Shown: piece by piece, positions 24,284-36,320 of the stretch | How the letters are laid out: every line of letters starts with the position of its first letter | How positions within the stretch are numbered: position 1 is the stretch's first letter | Assembly: GCF_003597395.2 (NCBI RefSeq) | Contig: NC_133769.1 | Location: 179,420,108-179,484,107, forward strand | Direction: 5' to 3' | Source of the DNA: Chelonoidis abingdonii | Lineage: Eukaryota > Chordata > Testudines > Testudinidae | DNA length: 64,000 bases | Position numbers and translations under genes: made by a program | Notes under the pieces: generated by a model | Databases searched by the model: none | Seen by the model: the letters and a program-made list of their open reading frames with translations, nothing else | What the model was told of the DNA's origin: nothing

Positions 24284-24554
24284 CTGAAAAGAAAACAAGT
24301 ATCATTAGCCTGGTAGGGTGCTTCATTGTGTATCTGGTCAAGCAAGAGCCACTCTCATAAAGTCTTAAGAGCTGGAACGTTCACCCTTTCTGCACCAGTA
24401 TTTGCACACTTTGCCTCACAATCCGTATGGTTAGTTTAGCTTCTCAGTAGAGAATGGCCTGTGGGTGTTCTACTGGGAAACAAATATAAATTCAAACCCT
24501 ATCCTGAACAAAGAGTAAATCCCACACCAGCGTTCTGTCAAGCTTTAGGCCTAG
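24284..24554 (-). other. ADPRH upstream intron
   Basis: Intron between the first coding exon and an unseen 5' exon. Nothing else is recognised. Confidence 0.5.
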
Positions 24555-24562
24555 CCCTATAC

Positions 24563-24862
24563 CAGGGGTAGGCAACCTATGGCACATGTGCCGAAGGCAG
24601 CACACGAGCTGATTTTCAGTGGCACTCACACTGCCTGGGTCCTGGCCACCAGTCTGGGGGGCTCTGCATTTTAAATCAAGCTTCTTAAATATTTTAAAAG
24701 CCTTATTTACTTTACATACAACAACAGTTTAATTATATGTTATAGACTTATAGAAAGAGACCGTCTAAAAACGTTAAAATGCATGACCGGCACGCGAAAC
24801 CTTAAATCAGAGTGAACAAATGAAGACTCGGCACACTACTTCTGAAAGGTTGCCGACCCTTG
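24563..24862. mobile_element. hAT (Charlie-type) non-autonomous element, 300 bp
   Basis: Inverted ends CAGGGGTAGGCAACCTATGG (left) and, read backwards, CAAGGGTCGGCAACCTTTC (right). The 8-bp flanks ccctatac (24555-24562) and ggctatac (24863-24870) agree at 6 of 8 positions, consistent with an aged hAT target duplication. It has no coding capacity. Confidence 0.85.
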
Positions 24863-24870
24863 GGCTATAC

Positions 24871-26340
24871 CATGTTTCTCTCAGGATCTGACAAAATACA
24901 CATTCCCAACTACATTCAGCTGCTGCCATCCTGGCCAGGTAAATTACAGATGCAATTAAGAATAAAGTTATTTGTAAGTATTAAAATTTAGATTGTTTGG
25001 TTTTGTTTTTTTAAAAGTGTGTTTCATATAACACCCTCAGCTTGGTTGGCTAGTTGGTTTTGTATTAAATCTGTACTTAAATAAAGCTAACCCAACATTT
25101 CTTTATTCAAAAACCAGCCAACATATATCCCCTTGCAGGATTTGCCACCTTGTTATAGTAGCATTTTGATAAATGCTTAAGAGCCGTAACATGAAATTGT
25201 ATGGTCTATTTTCATTGAGAAAAATACACAAAGAAAACCATATCAAAAGTGAAAGGTTAACTTATTAATCAATTGCTATAGATTAAGAAAGTGATGTAAA
25301 ACAACAGTGAGGTCCAGTTGCACTCTGAAGAGTAATTATCGTGGTCCAGCAATGCCCAAGAGTTAAGATTATATTACATCTTCCATTTAAAGATCAATGT
25401 TTCTAAGTCTTCTAAAATTGACATGCTTCGTAGGAGTCCTTTGAAATTCGGTGTGCCTCACAAGAGTGCAGGGTAGGGGCTATGAAGACTGAAGACCTGA
25501 AAAAATAACCATTTTTCAAAAAGTTTCTATCTGTGGTTGGTTTTTGTGGTGGTGTTGATGAGGATGGGGCTTTTTGCACAGAGCTAAAGATAAAACTATT
25601 CATGTGAGGTGGTTCAAAATGGTCTCAATCTGTCTAGTTTTACCCAAGATAATGGGGACACCCACTAAATCTTTGGGGGATACAGACCAGGACAGGATTT
25701 GAGAAAATGGACATTGTTTACAAGTGCACACCCACCAATACAGAAAAATAGCCAGAGAGTTTCCTTTCCTTCCAGTTTACAGGCTTTAAAGGCTGATGCT
25801 TTAAAATCCAAACGGTTACTCAGATTGCTTTGAAATTTGGGGCACGGGTTGGTGTTAGTGATCCATACTTGGGATCTTTTGACCAAGGGGTTGCTGAGTT
25901 ACAGCCCTCCCCTTCTAAAACTGATTTCCTTCTGCCTTGTACTGTTCAACTGAGAGGTACTAATGACTGGATGAATCACAGATCTCATTGAGACTAAGAG
26001 CTGTGAATTCACCTTTCAATTAACATAACTAAGAGTAAGTTAATCATAAACCCCCACCTAAAACAAAAGGTTTGGACTGAGTGGCTACAATTTGAGAGTC
26101 ATGGGTAGCAGATTTTGGGGGTGGAGAGGAGGTGCAGTTAGTGCAACAGTGCCCTCTCCTGGCCAAGTGGGACGTGGCACCGGATCACGCAGATTAGCAG
26201 GACTCTGCCTATTCCTAGTGCCCAGGAATCTGAAAGACTCCTCTATTCTCAAGGCCATCAGAGAGTTGGTAGGGGAACCCTGCTCACCACTGCACTAGGT
26301 TCCAGCTCAGGGCCCTCAAGCTAGACAAGCAGGATCAGTG
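24871..26340. other. Non-coding stretch right of ADPRH
   Basis: No supported gene. A/T-rich sequence with an unassigned ancient repeat-like block at about 25640-25930. It may be part of the first ADPRH intron. Confidence 0.45.
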
Positions 26341-26650
26341 TTCATTGACTATCAGGGGGATTAACGTTAGGGAGGGAGAGGAATTATTTAAGCTTAGTAC
26401 TAATGTAGGCACAAGGACAAATGGGTACAAACTGGGTATTAGGAAGTTTAGACTTGAAATTAGACGAAGGTTTCTAACCATTAGGGGAGTGAAGTTCTGG
26501 AACAGCCTTCCAAGGGAAGTAGTGGGGGCAAAAGACTTATCTGGCTTTAAGACTAAGCTTGATAAGTATATGGAGGGGATGATATGATGGGATAGTTTAA
26601 TTTGGGCAATTGATCTTGGATTATCAGCAGATAAGTCTGCTCAATGGTCT
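26341..26650 (+). repeat. CR1 LINE 3' end with a readable ORF2 C-terminus
   Basis: An 80-codon open stretch (26345-26587) reads as the end of a CR1-type ORF2, with F-L-T-I-R-G-V-K-F-W-N-S-L-P-R-E-V-V in the middle. This is the widespread 'FWNxLPxxVV' ending of CR1 polymerases. It runs into an assembly gap at 26651, so the 3' terminus is not visible. Confidence 0.8.
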
Positions 26651-27289
26651 NNNNNNNNNNNNNNNNNNNNNNNNNNNNNNNNNNNNNNNNNNNNNNNNNN
26701 NNNNNNNNNNNNNNNNNNNNNNNNNNNNNNNNNNNNNNNNNNNNNNNNNNNNNNNNNNNNNNNNNNNNNNNNNNNNNNNNNNNNNNNNNNNNNNNNNNNN
26801 NNNNNNNNNNNNNNNNNNNNNNNNNNNNNNNNNNNNNNNNNNNNNNNNNNNNNNNNNNNNNNNNNNNNNNNNNNNNNNNNNNNNNNNNNNNNNNNNNNNN
26901 NNNNNNNNNNNNNNNNNNNNNNNNNNNNNNNNNNNNNNNNNNNNNNNNNNNNNNNNNNNNNNNNNNNNNNNNNNNNNNNNNNNNNNNNNNNNNNNNNNNN
27001 NNNNNNNNNNNNNNNNNNNNNNNNNNNNNNNNNNNNNNNNNNNNNNNNNNNNNNNNNNNNNNNNNNNNNNNNNNNNNNNNNNNNNNNNNNNNNNNNNNNN
27101 NNNNNNNNNNNNNNNNNNNNNNNNNNNNNNNNNNNNNNNNNNNNNNNNNNNNNNNNNNNNNNNNNNNNNNNNNNNNNNNNNNNNNNNNNNNNNNNNNNNN
27201 NNNNNNNNNNNNNNNNNNNNNNNNNNNNNNNNNNNNNNNNNNNNNNNNNNNNNNNNNNNNNNNNNNNNNNNNNNNNNNNNNNNNNNNNN
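26651..27289. other. Assembly gap (N run, 639 bases)
   Basis: Unsequenced bases. Apparent open frames through the run are artefacts. The gap sits between a CR1 tail and an LTR, so repeat content is likely inside it. Confidence 0.99.
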
Positions 27290-27310
27290 TGAAATAAGGT
27301 GCTATTGAGC

Positions 27311-27976
27311 TGTTAGGAATACATTCCTGTCCTGATATTCCTATCACCTCCAGAAAAAGGGAAGAGCCTAGAAGATGTAAAAGGAAACTTAGTTTGATAG
27401 CATCCTGTCTGGCAAGAACTCACTTATCAATAACTGGGATGTGAAATCCTCATTTCTGTATTGTTTTATTATGTAGTCTTCACCTTCCTATTGTTTGTCT
27501 GTATAATCTCTGTCTGGTTTTGTAATTGTTTTTGTCTGCTGTATAATTTTGTTGGGTGTAAACCAATTAAGGTGATGGGATATAATTGGTTAAATAACCA
27601 TCTTACAATATGTTAGGATTGGTTAGTTAAATTTTAGTAAAATGATTGGTTAAGGTATAGCTAAGCAAAACTAAGTTTTACTATATAATGTGCAGTCAAT
27701 CAGGAAGTAAGGAGGGGAATGGGAACGGAATGGGGATGGGGGAATTGGCATCATGTTTTGCTAAGGGGAGGAATGGGAACAGGGACACAGGCAAGGCTCT
27801 GTGGTGTCAGAGCTGGGAAGGGGGACACTGAGGAAGGAAACTGGAATCATGTTTGCTGAAAGTTCACCCCAATAAACATCGAATTGTTTGCACCTTAGGA
27901 CTTCGGGTATTGTTGCTCTCTGTTCCTGCGAGAAGGACCAGGGAAGTAAAAGGGTAAAAAAATAAGCCCCCTAACA
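27311..27976 (+). mobile_element. LTR of an endogenous retrovirus-like element, 666 bp
   Basis: The ends are TGTTAGG...CCTAACA, a perfect 7-base inverted repeat with the TG...CA termini of retroviral LTRs. A TATA-like 'actatataatg' lies at about 27680, and AATAAA occurs at about 27872 in 'ccccaataaacatcg', close to the 3' end as expected for R/U5. The right flank shows no evident primer-binding site and the left flank no polypurine tract, so it looks like a solo LTR. The flanks do not give a clear target duplication, and the assembly gap ends only 21 bases to the left. Confidence 0.7.
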
Positions 27977-29880
27977 GGCACCATCAACCTTCCCCCAGGC
28001 CTCTGCAGGCTCTTCAGCCTGTTGGTCTGTTCCATCCTTTCTGGGGTATTGTCGCTTGGTAGCTCTCCAGCAGTTTGCTGACAGGAATTCCTTTTGCCAG
28101 TCTGCTCACTCTTCTTTTAGCCACCCCACCCCACCGCTTCCCAGCCCTTTTATCCTCCCAGCTGCTGTGAGGCTGCTAATCAGCAGTGCCTGGATTAACC
28201 CCTTGGTTGTTGCAGCATGGGGTACATACACTCCATGAGGTGGGAGAGAGGAATTAAACATATGAATGCTTCCTGGGAGGGAGGGGCATTAAGGCGCAGA
28301 GCAGAGGGGGAGAGGGGTTTGGGACTGCAGCAAGGGAAGAAGGATAGCTGGAAATGCATAATACAGGAGGGGAGAGAGGTTGGGGGTGCAGTTGAGGGAG
28401 GTGTGGGGGTTAGGGGAATTGGAAGGGCAGGATACTGGGTTGTTGGGATGAGTGGCATGGAACTAGGGGAAAATACTGATGGGCACCTATCAGCCCCACA
28501 TTCTTCCCTTCCATGTGTGTGCCCAAATCTGAAGGGCTCTTGCCCGGCGGGGGGGGAGAGGAGCTGAGCCCCACCTTTTCCCCTCATGAGCTGAGGTGTG
28601 GGAGGCCTTGTTGCTTTGGGGGTACCTAAATCCCTCTCATTGCCCCCTCTGTGAGTGCTAGGATCTAATGGAGCTAGTGTTCATCCAACTTTTTCCATTT
28701 TTGTCCTTTAATAGCATTAGATGGATTCATGTGGGTGAAGGTGCATGGGTTGCAAAAGCAGGTGAAAGGTGTAAACTTTTCAGTAAATGTGGGGTTGGCA
28801 GAGTAAAGGTATCTGTGATAACAGAGCATATTAGAGCATTGCTGAAAGAGGGCAGAGTTAAGGTTGCATGGACAACCTTAATTCTACATTTCCTGGTTTT
28901 TAGAAGTTTGACTTTTGCTCCACTTAGCGTTCTGCAAGGGGATGACATGCCACCAAGCAGCCCTAACTCTGCCTGAATGTAGGTTTTTTGCCATTTAGTT
29001 TTATAGAAATCACCTCTTATTGCTTCGATCTACCCTGTGTGTGTATTCAGAGTTGGATCTGTTAGTTTAGTGACAACCCCTTTCTTTTAGCTGCATTTCA
29101 CTTCTGCGATCCCTGCAGAACCAGCCCAGTTGAGTGTGAGCTGACTCCTATTCCTTTGTGTACATCAAGCCTTTGCATACTTAGTTCCAATCAGTTGCAC
29201 AGGTGCAACATCACTGAAGATGCTTAAACGCAATAAGAGGACAAGTAGGAAAACTTACAGATTGAGCATAGAGGCTGCATCTGTGTCAGGAATTTTAGAC
29301 AAGCCTCCCATTGCAGGTCAAGCATTGGCTCGAGCAGTAGTGTAGTCAGGGCCCAGGGGTTTTAACCAGCCTGTTGCCTAGATCTACCCTGAGCATGGTC
29401 AGACAATTCTTTGCTTAAAACACCAGTGGTCTGTCTGCACTAGCGGTCCAACCCTTGGTATAATTTAATACCAATTTAGGGGAAAATTTACCTAAGACAC
29501 TCTATGATCAAGGACAGCGAAGTTAGGCAACTTGGCAGAAATCACACAGGAAGTCAGCATCAGATCAGCTTCTGTGAGTTAGTCATTCTAAGTGAGTCAA
29601 GGGATTTTTAGAAACTTGGTTTTAGATTTATTAAAAAAAAAATCCCATCTCAAGCCTTAGGTGCTTTAACACAACATGAAACCCACAATCCATCCAAAAC
29701 TAGAGAACCAGGATAGGCCAAACTTAGGGGCAGATTTAAAGGTCAGAACATAGTCAGCAACATGCAGCATAGTCACATCGCCTTAGACTTTTTTGAATAT
29801 AAAGGTTTAAAAAAAAAAAAAAAAATCACAGGCTCAAACATAAATAGAATCTCACCCAAACTGTGTTGACTTGCGTATTT
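27977..29880. other. Non-coding stretch, G-rich in part
   Basis: No supported gene. About 28230-28560 is purine/G-rich with many GGG runs. A-runs lie near 29632 and 29808. Confidence 0.5.
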
Positions 29881-32610
29881 TCAGTTACTGGAACCTTGCA
29901 CCAATGGCAATGCTTTTCCTTGGCCAATTGTTTGATGATACTGTCATGTCTCTCTCTGTTGGAAGGAGCACAAGATCACTCAACCGTGTCTGTGACAGTG
30001 TTGAACACACATAATTTTTGACACATCTTAATGTGCTCATTTCACATTCAGCGCTAGGCACTCCAATTAGTAGGGTGAGAGTCAACACAATATTTTCAGT
30101 TCTGGTAAAAACATCAATGGGATAACTTGACATTATGAAATTCAAGTAGCTCTGGACTCCAAGGGACAAACTGAATACCTCTGTGTCCTTTGTTTTTCAA
30201 GATGAATAATTTTACAATTTTGTAAACCAAGTCTAAAGAAAAATGAATATTTCCCATGAGTTTAAGAACTTTCTCCTTTGACTCTGCTAAAGTTATATAT
30301 TTTTAAGTCACCTGGGACAGATAAAACCAAATCAAGCAGCTACATCTTGAATTCCCTCACACTGAGATTTTAGTTCACCCATCATATCCAAGACCTCAAA
30401 ATATTTCCTTCGATGGTTCTCCTTTGCTTTTAACACATAATTGTGTACAAATGCATCATACATGCAGAGTACACATCTCTTCCTGTGGCTTGGATAGTTT
30501 GTATTTTCATAACCCGTTGCTTCCCACCTGGTCTAAGATTTTTACTATTTCCCTCATAATTTTTTTCAGGTCTGAGATTGCTGAGCTCATTCACTGTGTT
30601 GGAGGACTTGGATCAGGTCAATTGTCTTTGACCAAAAGATTCCAGAGACTGCAGCCATGATAACAAAGATCCCATGCCACCATAACATACTGAGGTAGAA
30701 CAGCCAATCCATCAGACATGTTGCTCTTTGCTCAATATATGTCCTCACTACTCCTGCATTCAGCCACAGTTTCATCTTCTTGGCATTCAATAACACTCTA
30801 AAAAATGTACTATAGTTGCCTCAGTGGCTTTCATTTGAGCTGCCCATCTAGTCTTGCAGAATGCTGTTACATGTAAGGGTCTCCTTCATTCTTCAGAAGC
30901 CTGTGCAATTTCAGTTGCTGCATCAATCCTGTCAGCTATTTCAGGGGCCTAAAGTGCATCATCAAGTTCCTCTTCTCTTTGTAACACTGTACTCTCTCAA
31001 GCAACAGTTTGAAGATAAAGATTATTTTTAGACTTAATCATTAGTTTTTCCACACTGATGGCTAGTCTGTGAAATATTTATGTATTTCCTGCAAAGCTGT
31101 GAAGAAAATCTTCAGGTCTGGACTAGCCATATCTTCAGAAGCATGAACCAAAACTAGGTTAATTTGATGTGCTAGGCAATGGATATATGGTGCACACACT
31201 TTGCCTCCCCTGCCTGAAAGATATTTTCTCCTTTTTCCCTTGCACTCCTCCACAAGGTCCAGCCATAACACTGGCCCCAACATATCCCTGTCATAAGAAC
31301 ATAAGCACAGCCAAACTGGGTCATACCAAAGGTCCATCTAGTTCAGTATTCTGTCTTCCGACAGTGGCCAGTGCCAGGTGCCCCAGAGGGAACGAACAGA
31401 ACAGGTAAACATCAAGTGATCCATCCCTGTCACCCATTCCCAGCTTCTGGCAAACGGCAGCTAGGGACACCATCCCTGTCCATCCTGGCTAATAGCCATT
31501 CATGGATCTATCCTCCATGAACTTAACTAGTTACTTTTTGAACCCTGTCCAGACATGTATTTGGGGTCTGATCCAATACTTGTCAAACAAAACTTCAGTT
31601 AACTTGTCACACATGGATGCATCTGCCTCGCTTATTGCCACAAATGCTCTTTTATATCTACTTTTCCTTTGATATGATCAATATTAAAAAAGTGAAGCCA
31701 TTTGATCGACATGTTTGCATCTGCAACCACAGTAAAAAAAACTTAGCTTCTTTGCAGCTAGCAAGTATGTGCTTCCTGGTTTCTGAAGCAATAAGACTTA
31801 TGTTCATCTGTAATTTTCTTGCTCAAGTATTTGATTCTCTTGGCGTCATTGATATGTTGGGTAAATTTTGTATTAAGTCAGGCAAGTAGCTTCATGATAA
31901 TTAACTAAATACCACAACAGATGCTCTCCAACACTTCACAGAGGCCATGAAAAGGGAGACCTAAATTAGCTAAAGTTTTGACTGTGTCATGCAATATTTT
32001 TAGTACTCCTTGCAACCTCCTAATATTTCAGATGCTAGTTCATCAAAACATGCATTGATACTTCTGAAGGGTCAAAACTATAAAGCTGCCACATGTGACT
32101 GCAGAAGTTGTTTGGTCCTCCCATGAACAGCCATTAACTTTAGCATATTCTTCCAGTCATTGAAACCTGTTACCCATGTTGATTTTTGAGCTTCTGTATC
32201 CCCAAACAAGCACTAGATGTGACAGTATGTGTAATCGGAAAGTTATGAGGATGCTAAGCCATTTGATATGCAAATCTTCATGCAGTGCTTTTATCATGCT
32301 GTAAAATGAAGATGGAAAAATGGCAGCTTGTAGGAAAAACTGAAAATCTCTATTTGGCATATCACACACAGTGGGCAGGCAAGGACCAATCTGTATCAAG
32401 CATACGCAGTTGCTCCGGTGATAAAACTGAATCGTGAAAGTGATTTATCAGATGGGAACTTCAAACCTATTCTAGCAGGAAGACTGCTTTGACCTGCTCC
32501 ATTGTTTACCTGCTCATCCACTGAGCTTTTGGTTTTGCTCCTTTCAAGTTCTTCTACGGGGTCTTTGGTTTTACAATCATCTTTGGGATTTTTGGCTATG
32601 TTGGGTTGTA
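29880..32610 (-). pseudogene. hAT transposase relic (ZMYM1/DUF4371-like)
   Basis: Several frames on the - strand together resemble the hAT family behind ZMYM1-like and 'TTF-type zinc finger' proteins. Around 31160-31337 (read right to left) the H-C-L-A-H-Q-I-N-L-V-L motif matches the conserved 'C-x-A-H-x-L-N-L' block of the RNase H-like core. At 30169-29885 the segment L-I-G-V-P-S-A-E-C-E-M-S-T-L-R and then L-S-D-L-V-L-L-P-T-E-R-D matches the C-terminal hAT dimerisation domain. An upstream stretch (31890-31700) contains Y-L-S-K-K-I-T-D-E. Many stops and frame changes, and an inserted repeat at 31281-31565, show it is dead. Element ends were not identified. Confidence 0.7.
31281..31565 (+). 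repeat. Interspersed repeat inserted in the hAT relic
   Basis: Begins 'cataagaacataagcac', then 'actgggtcataccaaagg', 'tccatctagttcagtatt', 'agtggccagtgccaggtg' and 'cccattcccagcttctgg'. This repeat is very common in turtle genomes. I recognise the sequence but cannot assign its class with certainty. It interrupts the hAT transposase frame. Confidence 0.65.
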
Positions 32611-32623
32611 GCTAATCTACAGG

Positions 32624-33480
32624 CAGTGGCGGATTAACACATGCCCAGGGGCCCTGGCCAATTCGTGAGCCCCCGCAGGAGCGCCAGAACCTGTTTAGAA
32701 GGGAGGGGGGGGCCCCGCTGTCACTGGAACTGTCCCTTCCCCCTGCTCCTCCTCTTCCCTCCCTTAGGCCCCACCCCCTGGCCAGGACATAAACTGGAGC
32801 TGACAGTGGTAAGAGCTGCCAAGGGAGCTCTGGCCACTGTGGGGTGCCCGAGACCCTGCACCGAGCAGGGGGCCGGAGTGTCCAAGAGCAGTCCCCAGCC
32901 TGTATCCCCACCCACAGGGGCACGCCACTGCTGGTGGGACCATGGGGCAGGGGCTCTGGTCCAGCCTCCTGCCCCCTCCCCGGGGCCTGCAGGTATGCTC
33001 TGCAGGGAAAGGAGGCCCTGAGTTGGCCTGGAAGGAGGGAGGGAGCCCTGGGAAGGTCACATACAGCAAGGAGCTGGGCAGAGAGCTCCTCCACCCTCCG
33101 TGGCCGCTGCACTCCACCCAGTGCCTGCGCCTGGCTCCTTCTGCCAGGCTGCCCCTACTGCTGCCTCCTGGGCTTTATGCCTGAGGCAGCAACCATATGC
33201 GGCATTACTCCTCCTGTTGCCTCTGGCCTGAGGCTTGCAGTTTGGGGGAGCAACACCCCTTCACCTCCCCCAAACTACACCCATGCAGTCGCCACTTTGT
33301 GCCTGCCTGAGGCTTCTACACCTATGTTAAAAAATGGGCAGGCATGGCCCTCTCACTTTTAAAAAGGAGGGGGAGATGCCCCCCTACTTCCCCTGATTCT
33401 GGACAGCCTGGGCCCCCAGGGTGTGGGGGGCCCAAATGGTCTTTGTGCACAGGGCCCCAATAAATCTTAATCCGCCTCTG
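32624..33480. mobile_element. hAT non-autonomous element, 857 bp, GC-rich
   Basis: Inverted ends: CAGTGGCGGATTAACACATG at the left and, read backwards, CAGAGGCGGATTAAGATTTA at the right. The interior is GC-rich, with gggcc blocks next to both ends. Long open frames here on both strands are a by-product of GC content and show no domains. The 8-bp flanks do not match, so the target duplication is lost or one end has moved. Confidence 0.75.
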
Positions 33481-33708
33481 AACTGGAGCATGCCCAGTGG
33501 CTGCAAACCTGGCAGGATGGGGAAATCCAATAGATACTATCAGCCAGTGCTGGGCATGTGCAATGCTGTGGGATTTGCAAAGGCACTGCATGACAAGCAG
33601 GGGCGGGTCCCCTGGGTCTCCTTTAAAGCTGGGGGCTGATGGCCAGGATGCAGGTATTAGCCACAGCACAATCCATGTAAATGCAACAGCTTGAGGCAGC
33701 GAGACATA

Positions 33709-33821
33709 GGGTGACCAGACGTCCCAATTTTATAGGGACAGTCCAGATTTTGGGGTCTTTTTCTTATATAGGCTCCTATCACACCCCGTCCCGATTTTTC
33801 ACACTTGCTGTCTGGTCACCC
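33709..33821. mobile_element. Tc1/Mariner-like MITE, 113 bp, with TA duplication
   Basis: Flanked by TA at 33707-33708 and 33822-33823. The ends are inverted copies starting GGGTGACCAGAC. The whole element is a short imperfect palindrome-like unit without coding capacity. Confidence 0.8.
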
Positions 33822-35384
33822 TAAGCGAGAGAGAGGGCCCCTTGCCATGGAGACTCAGCTCCTTGTTAGAGGAAGGCCCCAGAATCCAGCCGGGCGGGCA
33901 GAAGACTAGCTAGTGCAGCTGTAGGTTGCAAACCCTGAGAATTGTGGGGCTTAGTTAATGTTTGCAGAAGTAAGAAGTGCTCAGCATTGGGTGGAAGGCG
34001 GGAGTGCTATTTTTCCCCCCCGGTTCATCCATCCCTAAATGTCAGGACGCGGACAGCCATTAGAAACGGCCCCCTGCCTGTGCCTTTCGGGAGCGATGGC
34101 TGCCCACAGCTAGCCTGAGCGTCTATGGCTTGTTTACAGACTACCTGGCGGACAGGGGTGTTCTGGCGCCAGCAGAGAGGGGCATGCAGCAGCTACCTCT
34201 TCTGTCCCGTTGTAAGAAACGCGGCAAAGAACGGGGTTAAAAGGGAGGAATTACTTGCAGTTCTGCAGCCGAGCCCTCGTGCGGAACCAGTTCCTTCTTC
34301 CGGCAGCTTCTCGGTTTGATTTGCAGGTGAAGCAGCCAATCCTTTGTCAGCAACCACTTCTGACGGCAGCAGCTGACCGCAGTTGCAGCTGAGACTTAGC
34401 CTACCAGAGGGAAAGGAGCAGCTGACTGGGTGTTGGCTGGAAAGGCGGTTTTGAAAATACTCTGTTTTCGCATAAAGCATCTGGTAAACTGGTATGTGGG
34501 AGGCTGAGCAATATTCCATTGGGGGAGTCTCTTCCCTAGTGCTATTTGTAACTTCCCAGCTGGGTGGAAGGATGTTTTCTTAGTGAGCATTTGGAGTAAC
34601 ATTAAGGACTGGATGAATTTGAGATAAGGGGGGAAGTCTCCCCGGAGCACTAATGATGACTTCAATATACAGCACACACAACAGGATTGCCCAGATGACT
34701 TCGCTATAAGCCACGTAGAACAAGGGATTGCCCAGGCCCACGGGTGAATGTTGCGAGGGCAGCACCTATAGTGGTGTGCTCGTAATTTTATAGATTTTAA
34801 AACTCAGGCTGAATGCACCCAACAGTGATACTTCCCTTTGTTCCCAGCTTTCTTGAACAGCAAACAGAAGGTGTGGTTTGAGATATGCAGCTCCACAGCC
34901 TCCACTAAACTAAAAGACAGAGCATAGCGGCCTTCAGCAGTGATTAAAATGGTGTGACAAAAATGGGGGTCTATGAAGCTGGGAGCAGCAGCTTTGCTAC
35001 AACAGCACCGTAAAGTGCACCCTTCAGTGCCCAGCTTGATTTAAAAAAACATTGTTTGGACTGGGTCTGCGACCCTTTGCAATTCCTCTTCCTTTCCAGA
35101 CACTGGGAAGGAATTATGAGGTTTGTAAGTTGAATGTAATCTTAGAGGAAGAGACCTGGGCTGTCTCTTTTTGATTCATCTATCCAAAGGACAGCTAGGT
35201 CTAGAGCTATAGAACAGTGAAATCCCCCAGCCAGACAAGTTCAGTCATAGGCAGTTCTCCATCTTGCAAAGACAGACTGGGTTCTACCAGGGTGTCTTCA
35301 TGTCAAGGCAGGTCAGTCCGGTTTTAACTGGTGCCAACTAACGCTAGCCTTTTTCTGTAGCTAAATTGCTTTCAAAGCAGCTGC
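33822..35384. other. Non-coding stretch with a CpG-richer patch
   Basis: About 33890-34330 has more CG dinucleotides than its surroundings (for example in 'caggacgcggac' and 'aaacgcggc'). A 'gatttgcaggtgaag' string near 34320 could be a donor. No open frame with a known domain was found. It might be a promoter or non-coding first exon of an unidentified transcript. Confidence 0.35.
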
Positions 35385-35600
35385 AGCAAGGGAGATTTAG
35401 GTTAGATACCAGGAAAATTTTCTAACTGGGGAAGGTTAAATTCTGGAATAGGCTTCCAAGGGAGGCAGGGGAAGTCCTGTCAAGAACCAGTTGGACCAAC
35501 AGCTGTTAGGAATGGTCTAGGTTTAGTTGGTCCTGCCTCAGTGCAAGGGGCTGGACTAGATGACTTCTCAGAGGCCCTTCCAGCCCAGCATTTCTATGCT
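35385..35600 (+). repeat. CR1 LINE 3' end
   Basis: Contains 'agatttaggttagatacc', 'tctggaataggcttccaa', 'gggctggactagatgac' and 'cccttccagcc', and ends near 'atttctatg'. These are standard CR1 tail landmarks. Confidence 0.85.
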
Positions 35601-35649
35601 TCTCTTCTGCTTTTGAAAACATCAAAAAAATTGCTACCAATCTGTCCTG

Positions 35650-35800
35650 TACAACTGACCAGCATGAACCAGGAGCATAAGCCTGTTTGGTGGCAGGGAC
35701 AGCTGTTTGTACAGCACCCAGCACACTGGGGTCTTAGTCCATGACAGGCTCACCTATGTGCTTCTGTAATGATAAATAATAACATATTAGCACCAATAGT
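35650..35800 (+). repeat. SINE-type 3' tail repeat
   Basis: Contains 'ggcagggacagctgtttg', then 'tacagcacccagcacact' and 'ggggtcttagtccatgac', ending in 'gataaataataac'. Similar copies lie at about 36775-36850 and 55250-55400. It is a frequent reptilian repeat tail; the family name is not certain. Confidence 0.6.
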
Positions 35801-35814
35801 GAGTGGCTATTGGA

Positions 35815-35970
35815 AAGTCATTCACTTCAACCACACGCCTGAGCAGGTTGGGTATATATTATCTCTTGTTCGCAAATGAGAAACTGAGGCACAAAGAACA
35901 TGAAAAGACTATTGCTGATTGTGGTTTCAGCAACAGGTTCCACTGATCCCTGAAGTTCTGGTGAAAATGA
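35815..35970 (-). repeat. MIR-like SINE, reverse
   Basis: 'gcaaatgagaaactgaggc' followed by 'acaaagaacatg' is the reverse of the 'gcctcagtttcc' end of MIR-like SINEs. It is diverged, and the limits are approximate. Confidence 0.5.
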
Positions 35971-36164
35971 TCTAGTTACTAGTGTAGATGGGGCAAAACT
36001 GTTTAAAACACTGTTAAGGAAAGTATAGTGGTGTCAATAGGTATGAATCATGCTTCCTGTAACAATATTATAAATGACTTTGTCTTGCTTACTTTCAACA
36101 GCATTGGTAATATCAGGAGGCATCAGGTGAAGTTTAGAGTGACCACTGATAGTAATCAATCCCT

Positions 36165-36320
36165 TCTTTGAGTAGAGGAGGCCACTGTTATATCTTTGTC
36201 TAGGCTTGTCCCAAGTCACACTGTGAGTCAGCATCAGAACTGGGATTGGAATACAGGTCTCCTGACTCCCAGTCTTGTGGTTAAAGCACAAGACTAAGTG
36301 GTAATCATAGTCATCCTTTA
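36165..36320 (-). repeat. MIR-like SINE, reverse
   Basis: 'cccaagtcacactgtgag', 'actgggattggaatacag' and 'gtctcctgactcccag' are MIR-like SINE landmarks on the - strand, including the box B-like region. Confidence 0.6.

Noticed and set aside
24250..24345. Upstream extension of the ADPRH frame to an ATG at about 24345
   Set aside because: A TTTCTTTTCAG acceptor at about 24284 interrupts it, and the residues before the chosen ATG do not match the family.
26553..27347. Long open frames spanning the N run
   Set aside because: They consist almost entirely of unknown residues across an assembly gap. The same applies to the frames at 42127-43022.
32612..33362. Several overlapping open frames of 117-172 codons
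   Set aside because: They lie in the GC-rich hAT element 32624-33480, on both strands, without any protein signature.
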